Positions 55,650 to 62,969 of a stretch of DNA of 64,000 nucleotides are shown here, one piece after another (within the stretch, counting starts at the first letter, position 1; each line of letters begins with the position of its first letter). The position numbers and the translations under genes were made by a program. Source of the DNA: Arthrobacter silvisoli (GTDB lineage: Bacteria; Actinomycetota; Actinomycetes; Actinomycetales; Micrococcaceae); the NCBI RefSeq assembly GCF_003369445.1, contig NZ_QRCU01000014.1, forward strand, positions 62,001 to 126,000, written 5' to 3'. The notes under the pieces are model-generated. The model made no database searches. It saw only the letters and a list, made by a program, of their open reading frames with translations, and was not told where the DNA came from.

Positions 55650-56456
55650 TCAGGTCCAGATCTTCGCCAACAATGCATCGACGTGACCGTCGCGCTCTTC
55701 GATCTTAGGCAGGAGCGGCGACATCCTGCGCTTCATCCACAGGAAGTACTCCACATTTCCGTCCTGGCCGGGCAGCGGGCTCTCCGCCAGACCGCACAAG
55801 TCCAGCCCGGCAGCCAGTGCCGCGCGGGCCACACCGGCCACCGCCCGGCGTCGTTCATCCGGGGAGGACACCACACCCGTACGGGAGAGCCGTTCCTTGC
55901 CGACTTCGAATTGCGGCTTGACCATCAGCAGCAGGTCTCCCCCGGGGTCGGTGCAGGCGGCCAGCGGCTCGAGCACCAGGGTCAAGGAGATGAAGGACAG
56001 GTCTGCCACGGTCAGGGCAGCTGCGCCGCCGATCTGCGCGGGTTCCATGTAACGGACGTTGAGCCCCTCGTGGACGACGACGCGCGGATCCTCCCGCAGC
56101 ACCGGCACCAGCTGGCCGTGCCCGACGTCGACGGCCACCACCTGCGCGGCGCCGCGCTTCAGGAGGACATCGGTGAAGCCGCCCGTGGAGGCCCCTGCGT
56201 CCAGGCAGCGCTTGCCCCTGGCCGACACCTCCGGGAAGGCATCGAGGGCGCCGGCAAGCTTGTGGCCGGCGCGGCTGACGTAGGCATCCTCCGCATGGGC
56301 CTGGACTTCGAGGGCGGTGTCTACGGCGCATTGCAGGGACGCCTTGAGCAGCACCGCGCCGCCGGAGCTGACTTTGCCGTCGGCGATGAGCTTGGCTGCG
56401 TGGGTGCGGGACCTTGCCAGCCCGCGGCTGACGAGTTCCTGGTCAAGACGTGCCAT
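55650..56456 (-). CDS. tlyA: TlyA-family rRNA 2'-O-methyltransferase
   Basis: This 268-residue methyltransferase has an N-terminal S4 RNA-binding domain (MARLDQELVSRGLARSRTHA). A Rossmann-like FtsJ domain follows: CLDAGASTGGFTDVLLKRGA, VVAVDVGHGQL and VADLSFISLTLVLEPLAACT. In mycobacteria TlyA methylates 16S C1409 and 23S C1920, which affects capreomycin sensitivity; the same sites are inferred here. It begins two bases after the small-protein gene and precedes nadK by 28 bases. Confidence 0.95.
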   Translation of the reverse strand: MARLDQELVSRGLARSRTHAAKLIADGKVSSGGAVLLKASLQCAVDTALEVQAHAEDAYVSRAGHKLAGALDAFPEVSARGKRCLDAGASTGGFTDVLLKRGAAQVVAVDVGHGQLVPVLREDPRVVVHEGLNVRYMEPAQIGGAAALTVADLSFISLTLVLEPLAACTDPGGDLLLMVKPQFEVGKERLSRTGVVSSPDERRRAVAGVARAALAAGLDLCGLAESPLPGQDGNVEYFLWMKRRMSPLLPKIEERDGHVDALLAKIWT

Positions 56457-56458
56457 TC

Positions 56459-56680
56459 TCAGCTTTCCGGTTCAGCTTTCTTCGGCGCCGGCGTGTCTTC
56501 ACTGTCCAAGGCGGCCAGCAGGGCGTCGTGGATCTGGGTGTACCGCGCCAGGTGTTCCTCCACAGGCGCTGCCGGAATGTCGGCCAGCCCTGCCGTGACG
56601 GCGTCCACCAAGGGATCGCCGCCGTCCTCGGGCGCCTCGGGCCAGCGCACGCCGTCACCGCGTCCGTTCACGTCAGTCAT
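56459..56680 (-). CDS. Small conserved acidic protein (Rv1693-like position)
   Basis: This 73-residue protein (MTDVNGRGDGVRWPEAPEDG...) has a predicted helix in the middle (PLVDAVTAGLADIPAAPVEE, then HLARYTQIHDALLAALDSED) and an acidic tail. It sits between the HAD phosphatase and tlyA, with nine bases upstream and two downstream, so it is in the operon. A similar small frame occupies this position in M. tuberculosis (Rv1693). No functional motif is recognisable; translation is supported mainly by spacing and codon bias. Confidence 0.75.
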   Translation of the reverse strand: MTDVNGRGDGVRWPEAPEDGGDPLVDAVTAGLADIPAAPVEEHLARYTQIHDALLAALDSEDTPAPKKAEPES

Positions 56681-56689
56681 GCCAGCAGT

Positions 56690-57679
56690 CTAGTTTTCGA
56701 TCCACTCCACACGCGGAGCCGTGGCTTCGGCGGCGTCGGGAGTGGCCGCCCACCACGCGGCGCAGGCCGCACGCCAGGAGTCCAGGTCATCTTCCGGGCC
56801 GCTGACCGTGACGGTGCCGTCCTGGACGGACGCCGTGGAGCTGCCGCAGCGGAAGAGGCCGCCGTCCTCGCTGATCGCGGGGTAGGGCTCATAAAGGGCG
56901 GTGAGGTCGGGAATCAGGTAGCCGGGGCGTTCCAGGCTGCGCGCGGCGAGGATCGACTCGCGGGTGTCGACGCCGGTAAGCACCGCCGCCGTCGCGAATC
57001 CCGCCCGGTTGCCGCCCAGGATGTCGGTGTCGAGGCGGTCACCGACGACGAGCGGACGCTCGGAGCCCAGCCGCTTGGCGGCCGCGTGGAAGAGCGGCGC
57101 TTCGGGCTTGCCGGCGACGCGCGGGGTCTGGCCGGTGGCCGCCGAGACAGCGGCCACCAAGGTGCCGTTGCCGGGGGCCATGCCACGGGCCTGGGGAATG
57201 GACATGTCCGTGTTGGTGGCCACCCACAGTGCTCCGCCGGCCACCACATAGGAGGCTTCGGCAAGCTGCTTCCAGCCGATTTCCGGATTGAAGCCCTGCA
57301 CGACGGCCACCGGTTCCCCGGCTGCGTCGTGGACGGGGACGAGTCCGACCAGTTCGATCTCGTGGGCCAGCGCGGCGCTGCCGGTGATCAGCACGTGCGC
57401 ACCGGGCGCCAGCAGTTCGGACAGGAGCACGGCCGCGGCCTGGGACGAGCTCACCACCTGGTGGTCCTCGGCGGGGGCGCCGAGTTCACGCAGGTGCGCG
57501 GCCACCTGGGCCGGGGTGCGGGAGGCGTTGTTGGTCACGTAGCCGAGGCCGACCCCGGCGTCCTCGAGCCTGGACAGGGACTCCACAGCACCGGGGATGG
57601 CGTGCGGTCCGGCGTACACCACGCCGTCCAGGTCGGAGAGAACGGAGTCGAAGGCCGAGAGCAGGGAGGCCTCAGTCAT
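56690..57679 (-). CDS. HAD-superfamily IIA phosphatase
   Basis: This 329-residue hydrolase is of the NagD/p-nitrophenylphosphatase type. Motif I SDLDGVVYAGP has Asp16 and Asp18. Motif II is YVTNNASRTPAQVAAHLREL, and the C-terminal motif is VVGDRLDTDILGGNRAGFAT. A C-terminal extension (about 280-329) is specific to actinobacteria. ATG 57679 overlaps the upstream TPR gene end by eight bases; the long frame to 57922 is not coding. Position corresponds to Rv1692, described as a glycerol-3-phosphate phosphatase; that substrate is an inference here. Confidence 0.93.
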   Translation of the reverse strand: MTEASLLSAFDSVLSDLDGVVYAGPHAIPGAVESLSRLEDAGVGLGYVTNNASRTPAQVAAHLRELGAPAEDHQVVSSSQAAAVLLSELLAPGAHVLITGSAALAHEIELVGLVPVHDAAGEPVAVVQGFNPEIGWKQLAEASYVVAGGALWVATNTDMSIPQARGMAPGNGTLVAAVSAATGQTPRVAGKPEAPLFHAAAKRLGSERPLVVGDRLDTDILGGNRAGFATAAVLTGVDTRESILAARSLERPGYLIPDLTALYEPYPAISEDGGLFRCGSSTASVQDGTVTVSGPEDDLDSWRAACAAWWAATPDAAEATAPRVEWIEN

Positions 57680-58800
57680 TATGCTTGCCTTCCACGGATT
57701 CCCCGACGTCTTCGGTTCCGGCGTCATCAGTTCCTTCGTCCTCGGTTCCTTCTCCTTCGAGGACGTCTTCTTCCACCGAGTCGCGGTCCGATTCGGCGTC
57801 GTCGGACTCGAAGTAGTCGGATTCGACGTCGTCGAGGTCCACGTCGTCGCCTTCCGTGCCGTCTGCTTCGCGGACGCTTGCCTCGCTGAAGGCTCCCTCT
57901 TCCTCGCCGGCCTGGGCTTCACCAGCGGCGGGCTCGTCGCGGCGGAAGCGCGGCTTGACCGTCTCTTCTTCGTCGTCTTCGCCGAGGTCGATGATGTCCG
58001 GTTCCTCGAACTGGCCGACGCCCAGGGCGTCTTCGGCTACGACTGCCTGGCGCTGCCAGCGGACGGCTTCCTCCGCACGGCCGGCAGCGGTCAGCGCTTC
58101 GGCGTAGGCGCGGAACAGTCGCGGGCTGTAGGAGAAGGCGCGGTTGATGTCCAGCTGCGGGATCTCGAGCTCGGCGACGGCCGCGTCCAGCTGGCCAAGG
58201 TCGGCGCGGGCGCCGGATGCGACAATGGCCAGTTCCACCTTGCCCGGGGCGTCGAGGTCCTGGGCTTCCGGGGAGCGGACAACATCGAGGGCGCGGTCCG
58301 GGCGGCCAAGGCCACGCTCACAGTCGGCCATGACGGGCAGGTGAACGTTCGATCCGCTGATCCGGCGATAGGTGCGGAACTCCCGCAGAGCTTCGCCGTA
58401 GTGGCCGGCCGCGTAAGCGGTGAGGCCCACGGCTTCGCGGACGACGGCCAAGCGGCCGCCGCGGCGGCTGGCAGCCAGGGCATGCTGGAAGGACAGTTCG
58501 GGGTCGATGTCCATGAGGCGGCCGGCCATCACCAGGTGCTTGGCGACCCAGCTCGCGTTGGTGCTTTCGAGGGTCTTGATCTGGTTCTTGGTGGCGCGGT
58601 CGAGTTCCTGGCCCGTGACGTCGTCGTCGATTTCCGGCGAGCGGTCACGGTCGGGGCGGTTGGCGCTACGCAGGTCCGCGGCGTTGGGAACGCGGGCGGG
58701 GCGCTCGTCGCGGGGACCGTCGAAGGAACGGGGGCCGCGTCCAGGGCGGTCGCCGAACTTGCGGTCACGGTCACCGAAGCCACGGCGCTCCTCACCTTCA

Positions 58801-59316
58801 CGGCGCGGACGCTCACCAAACGGCTTCCGGTCACGATCAAACGGCTTCCGCTCACCGCGGTCACCGAAACCACGGCGCTCACCATCACGGGCAGGACGCT
58901 CACCGAAACTGCGGCCCCCCTCACCTTCACGGCGCGGACGCTCACCAAACGGCTTACGGTCACGATCAAACGGCTTCCGCTCACCGCGGTCACCGAAACC
59001 ACGGCGCTCACCATCACGGGCAGGACGCTCACCGAAACTGCGGCGCCCCTCACCGTCGCGGCGCGGACGCTCACCAAACGGCTTACGGTCACGAGCAAAC
59101 GGCTTCCGCTCACCGCGGTCACCGAAACCACGGCGCTCACCATCCCGGGCGGGACGCTCACCGAAGCCACGGCGCTCCTCACCTTCACGGCGCGGACGCT
59201 CACCAAACGGCTTACGGTCACGATCAAACGGCTTCCGGTCACGATCAAACGGCTTCCGCTCACCACGGTCACCGAAACCACGGCGCTCACCATCACGGGC
59301 AGGACGCTCACCAAAA
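58801..59316. repeat. 129-bp in-frame repeats (four units)
   Basis: Phase-marked by CGGCGCGGACGCTCACCAAA at 58801, 58930, 59059 and 59188, exactly 129 bp apart. Each unit encodes 43 residues of the type RPARDGERRGFGDRGERKPF, then DRDRKPFGERPRREGEERR. One further 21-bp duplication (DRDRKPF) lies near 59220-59260. Confidence 0.9.
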
Positions 59317-59348
59317 CTGCGGCGCTCCTCACCCTCACGACGCGGGCC

Positions 59349-59446
59349 GTCGAAGTTACGCTGGCCCCGCTCACCGAAACTGCGGCGCTCCTCACCGGTC
59401 GAAGTTACGCTGGCCCCGCTCACCGAAACTGCGGCGCTCCTCACCG
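59349..59446. repeat. 49-bp perfect tandem duplication causing a frameshift
   Basis: Copy 1 is 59349-59397 and copy 2 is 59398-59446. Both begin GTCGAAGTTACGCTGGCCCC and end GCTCCTCACCG. Because 49 is not a multiple of three, the reading frame changes, and the stop TGA forms at 59392-59394 on the minus strand. Confidence 0.97.
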
Positions 59447-59691
59447 TCGCGGCGCGGACGCTCACCAAACGGCTTACGGTCACGATCAAAGGGCTTGCGC
59501 TCACCGAACTTCTTGCCGTCGCGGTCGCCGAAGGGCTTGCGGTCACGGTTTCCGCCTGCGCCGCCTTCACGGTCGTCGCGGGAACGGAATCCACGTGGAT
59601 CGCCTCCGGAGTTGTTGTTGGCGCGGAAAGGACCGCGCTCTCCCCGACCGCCACCGAAGTTGCCGCGGTTTCCGCCGTTGTGCTCAGCCAT

Positions 59692-60063
59692 GCTGGATTC
59701 CTCCTGTTATGAGCCGACCACTGGCGCATGCGCAGCCGCTCGTATCCGTATTTTGTTCTCACGCCGCCGCATCCGGCCCGTTTGTCTCCTGCAATTCTAG
59801 GCGACGGTTCCCGGCGTCCCGTATTCCGGGAGCGCTTTGGCGCCTCCCCGTGGGAAGCATCACAGCAGGAACGCACGACGACGGCGGGAGGCCCGCGCCG
59901 CCGTCGTCATCCTTCGTCTCCGGTGCCGCCCGCCGGCCGGCCGACACGCCGTAAGGCATTGAGTCCAGGACGTTCCGGCCCGGGCGGGACGAACCGTCCC
60001 GCGACGGCTCGCCGGAGCCCTGCCTAAGGTGTGCCCTATCAGCTCCCGCCACCGGAAGGACCC
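59692..60063. other. Divergent intergenic region upstream of the repeat protein and CoA-transferase genes
   Basis: This 372-base region has no gene. A minus-strand TAGAAT (59794-59799) fits a -10 box, about 100 bases before the repeat-protein ATG. TAAGGT (60024-60029) may be the -10 for the CoA-transferase gene. Short frames cross it without conserved features. Confidence 0.4.
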
Positions 60064-61260
60064 ATGGAACAGCCGGACACCTCCCTGCCATCGGCACTGC
60101 CCCTGGAGGGGATCCTGGTCGCCGACTTCTCCCGGGTCCTCGCCGGACCCCTGGCCACCATGACCCTGGCGGACCTTGGGGCACGCGTGATCAAAGTGGA
60201 ACGGCCCGGCAGCGGCGACGACACAAGGAGCTGGGGCCCACCGTTTTCGGCGACGGGGTCGACGTACTTCGAGAGCGTGAACCGTAACAAGGAATCCCTG
60301 TGCCTTGACCTCGCCGACCCCGCCGAGCGGGAACTGGCCCGCGAGCTGGCCCTGCGCTCCGACGTCCTGGTGGAGAACTTCAAACCCGGCGCCATGGCCA
60401 GGCTGGGGCTCGGCTACAAGGAACTGTCTACGGAGAACCCTTCCCTCGTGTACGCCTCCATTTCCGGGTTCGGCAGCGGCGGCGGAGCGGGACTGCCGGG
60501 CTACGACTTCGTGGCCCAGGCGATGGGCGGTCTCATGAGCATCACAGGCGCGCCCGACGGCGAAGCAATGAAGGCCGGCGTCGCTGTGGTGGATGTGCTG
60601 ACTGCCAAAGACGCCACCATTGGCATCCTCGCCGCACTGCAGGCCCGCAGCGTCCACGGCCGCGGGGCCCGGCTTGAAGTCAATCTGCTGTCCAGCCTGC
60701 AGGGGGCCCTGGCCAACCAGGCCCAAGCGTTCCTCGGCGCTGGCACGGTGCCGGGGCGGCTGGGAAACGTCCACCCTTCGATCGCGCCCTACCAGCTGCT
60801 CCGATGTTCCGACGGGCCCTTGGCCGTCGCCTGCGGAAACGACTCCCAGTTTGCTGCCCTCTGTGCGGTCCTTGACCTGCCCGGCCTCGCCGCCGAGCCC
60901 GCTTTCGCCGGCAATCCGCAGCGGGTGCGGAACCGCGCCGGACTCGTGATGGTCCTGGAACAGGCCCTTGCCGCGGCACCGGCCGCGCACTGGCAGGAAC
61001 GACTCACAGCGGCCGGAGTGCCCGCCGGCCGGGTGGCCGGGATCGACGAGGGACTCGGTTTCGCCGAGTCCCTCGGCCTGGAGCCCACCATCGAGGTGCA
61101 CGATTCCTCAGGGATCGCCGTCGGGCGGCAGGTCCGCCACCCGGTCAGCTGGACGCCGCCGCTGACTCCGCGCACGCAGGCTCCACCGTCTCTTGGCGAA
61201 CACGACGTTCCGCTCCGGGCGTGGCTGTCCGGGCCGGGCGTCCCTGGACTGGACAACTAG
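60064..61260 (+). CDS. CaiB/BaiF family CoA-transferase (possible glutarate CoA-transferase)
   Basis: This 398-residue class III CoA-transferase has the family N-terminus GILVADFSRVLAGPLATMTL and CoA-site ENFKPGAMARLGLGYKELST. ISGFG and AGLPGYDFVAQAMGGLMSIT follow. The catalytic Asp is expected in the VVDVLTAKDATIG segment. GGAAGGA precedes ATG 60064. With a glutaryl-CoA-dehydrogenase-like gene 1.7 kb downstream and a PucR regulator between, succinyl-CoA:glutarate transfer is the best guess. The family is broad, so oxalate, mesaconate or other acyl substrates remain possible. Its stop codon lies in a 16-bp tandem repeat. Confidence 0.88.
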   Translation: MEQPDTSLPSALPLEGILVADFSRVLAGPLATMTLADLGARVIKVERPGSGDDTRSWGPPFSATGSTYFESVNRNKESLCLDLADPAERELARELALRSDVLVENFKPGAMARLGLGYKELSTENPSLVYASISGFGSGGGAGLPGYDFVAQAMGGLMSITGAPDGEAMKAGVAVVDVLTAKDATIGILAALQARSVHGRGARLEVNLLSSLQGALANQAQAFLGAGTVPGRLGNVHPSIAPYQLLRCSDGPLAVACGNDSQFAALCAVLDLPGLAAEPAFAGNPQRVRNRAGLVMVLEQALAAAPAAHWQERLTAAGVPAGRVAGIDEGLGFAESLGLEPTIEVHDSSGIAVGRQVRHPVSWTPPLTPRTQAPPSLGEHDVPLRAWLSGPGVPGLDN

Positions 61261-61316
61261 GCACGGCGACAACTAGGCACGGCGACAACTAGGCACGGCG
61301 ACAACTAGGCACGGCG
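61253..61316. repeat. Four perfect 16-bp tandem repeats spanning two stop codons
   Basis: ACAACTAGGCACGGCG is repeated at 61253, 61269, 61285 and 61301. The CoA-transferase stop (TAG 61258-61260) is in unit 1, and the PucR stop (CTA 61305-61307, minus strand) is in unit 4. Confidence 0.97.
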
Positions 61317-62861
61317 CAAGCCGAGCCACAGGCGGGCGGCGACATCCGGGTCGTCGAGGTCGGCCCCGATGATCCTGGCCGCCGTCGCAATCCGGTGCCG
61401 CAGGGAATTGCGGTGCACTGCCAGGTCCCGGGCCGCGGCTTCCCATTGGCCCCGGTGCCGCAGGAAGCTGCGCACCGTCGCCACCAGGTCGGCCCGCGGA
61501 AAGCCCCGCAGTGCTTCGATCCATTCCTCCACCTGCGCATCCACGCCGTGCCCGCTGCCGGGCACGGCGAGGGTCCCGGGCTGCAGGGACGCCAGGATTT
61601 CAACCAGGGCATCCCAGGCTTCGGACAACCGGTGCAGGGGCAGAACCCGGCTCAATGCAGCGCTGTGAGCCGGAAAGTCGCGGACGGCCGGCAGTTCGGC
61701 CGGTCCCCCATCCACGGAGACGGAAGCCGCGGACATGGCGTCTGCGGAAAGAGCGTCCAGGATGAAACAGGACACAGCCCCGTCCGGGAAACGCAGCCGG
61801 CAGCCGCGGACGGCGGCGGGGAGCCAAGGCACCGGATGTTCCGCGCGCAAGCGGCCGACGACGTCGGCAGCCTCCTCCGCCGGACCCCGCGCCACCGCGT
61901 CGTGCCCGGCACCCTTCAGGAGCAGCAGCCGCACCGGACCGTCGGGCAAGCGGACGGACAGGTCACCTGCCAGCATCCGCGCCGCGTCCGTGTGTCCGCC
62001 GAGCAGCAATCTGGCCACCGCGGAATCCAGCGCCGCGCCGGCCGCGTGGGCTTCCTGCTGGTGCCGGGCTTTGAGGGACAACAGCATGCAGACGGTCTGG
62101 ATGATCTGGCGGTCCGCCTTGCCGAGTTTCCGGCCGGCGCCGACTGCGAGGAACCCGGCGATGCGGCGGCCCACCACCACAGGATGCACGACGACGTCGC
62201 TTCCGTGGACCTGGAAGGTGGCGGCCGAGTGCAGCGCGCCGAGGTTGAGCCGGGCGGTCTGTTCCCGCAACTGCGGAATTAACCCGGATGTGCCTGATGG
62301 CCAGAACGTGTCTGCGTCTGTGCCGGCCGGGGCTGCCGGCAGGTATGCAGCCCACCCGCCCAGGGCCTGGGCCAATGCCTTGACCACCGAGGCGTTGGCG
62401 TCCGGCAGCAGGGCAGCCCGGGCCAGGGCGGTCTGGGTGCCCAGGCTCGCCACGAGGTCGGACTGGCCGGCTTTGGATACCAGGTCCCAGTACGCGCGGG
62501 AGACGTTCATGAACGGGACGCCGGCGGGCACCAGCAGCAGGGCAAGCCCGGCGTCACCGCATGCATCCGCCAGGGCGGCGGGGACGGCGTCGAGCCCCGC
62601 TCCCAGGCCGAGGCCCAACGCCGAAACGTCGTGCTCCACCAAACGTCCGACATAGGAGCGGATGCGCGCGGCACCGCCGTTCAGGCTTCCGGCGAAAGGT
62701 ATCCCGGTGGTGAGGAGCAGCTCCCCGCCTTCCAAGTAGGGAGTCGGGTCTTCGAGCTCCGAGATGTGCACCCCGGAAATCCGGCGCCCCGGCACGACGG
62801 CACTGCCTGACGGACTGAGTTCGGCACCGAGCCGGTGCTGAAGCTGGGCAAGGCTGATCAT
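61305..62861 (-). CDS. PucR-family transcriptional regulator
   Basis: This 518-residue regulator has an N-terminal PucR sensing domain: VPGRRISGVHISELEDPTPY, then LEGGELLLTTGIPF. A GGDEF-like middle and a C-terminal PucR helix-turn-helix (FLRHRGQWEAAARDLAVHRN, then SLRHRIATAARIIG) follow. It is convergent with the CoA-transferase gene and divergent from the acyl-CoA dehydrogenase gene. An inverted repeat ACTGG-N9-CCAGT (62888-62906) lies between the divergent starts. It probably controls one or both flanking catabolic genes. The effector is unknown; glutarate or an acyl-CoA is plausible. Confidence 0.92.
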   Translation of the reverse strand: MISLAQLQHRLGAELSPSGSAVVPGRRISGVHISELEDPTPYLEGGELLLTTGIPFAGSLNGGAARIRSYVGRLVEHDVSALGLGLGAGLDAVPAALADACGDAGLALLLVPAGVPFMNVSRAYWDLVSKAGQSDLVASLGTQTALARAALLPDANASVVKALAQALGGWAAYLPAAPAGTDADTFWPSGTSGLIPQLREQTARLNLGALHSAATFQVHGSDVVVHPVVVGRRIAGFLAVGAGRKLGKADRQIIQTVCMLLSLKARHQQEAHAAGAALDSAVARLLLGGHTDAARMLAGDLSVRLPDGPVRLLLLKGAGHDAVARGPAEEAADVVGRLRAEHPVPWLPAAVRGCRLRFPDGAVSCFILDALSADAMSAASVSVDGGPAELPAVRDFPAHSAALSRVLPLHRLSEAWDALVEILASLQPGTLAVPGSGHGVDAQVEEWIEALRGFPRADLVATVRSFLRHRGQWEAAARDLAVHRNSLRHRIATAARIIGADLDDPDVAARLWLGLRRA

Positions 62862-62887
62862 GGCTGCCTTTGTTGGTCTGGGAAGGG

Positions 62888-62906
62888 ACTGGACAATCTA
62901 ACCAGT
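62888..62906. promoter_or_regulatory. Inverted repeat between PucR and acyl-CoA dehydrogenase genes
   Basis: ACTGG and CCAGT half-sites are separated by nine bases, in the 108-base divergent promoter. It is a candidate PucR operator. Confidence 0.35.
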
Positions 62907-62969
62907 TTCCGGACCGCAGCGGGCGGATCATCCAATGCCCACCGCCCGCCGACGGCTTAGCGTTGGGGC

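Larger units (their letters stand above)
57672..59691 (-). pseudogene. TPR protein with long basic repeat region, frameshifted by a 49-bp duplication
   Basis: The intact design is a basic, Arg/Gly/Phe-rich N-terminal repeat region. A TPR domain (RTYRRISGSNVHLPVMADCE, then LGRPDRALDVV) and a very acidic Asp/Glu tail follow. ATG 59691 (MAEHNGGNRGNFGGGRGERG) runs only to the stop at 59392 (99 residues). The rest is in another frame to 57672. A 49-bp perfect tandem duplication at 59349-59446 causes the shift: 2020 bases minus 49 is 1971, exactly 657 codons. Assembly error, real mutation or reversible slippage are all possible. The position matches Rv1691. TAGAAT (59794-59799) upstream may be its -10 box. 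Confidence 0.88.

Noticed and set aside
58801..59316. CRISPR array
   Set aside because: Repeats are contiguous, 129 bp and in frame within a coding region; there are no spacers and no cas genes.
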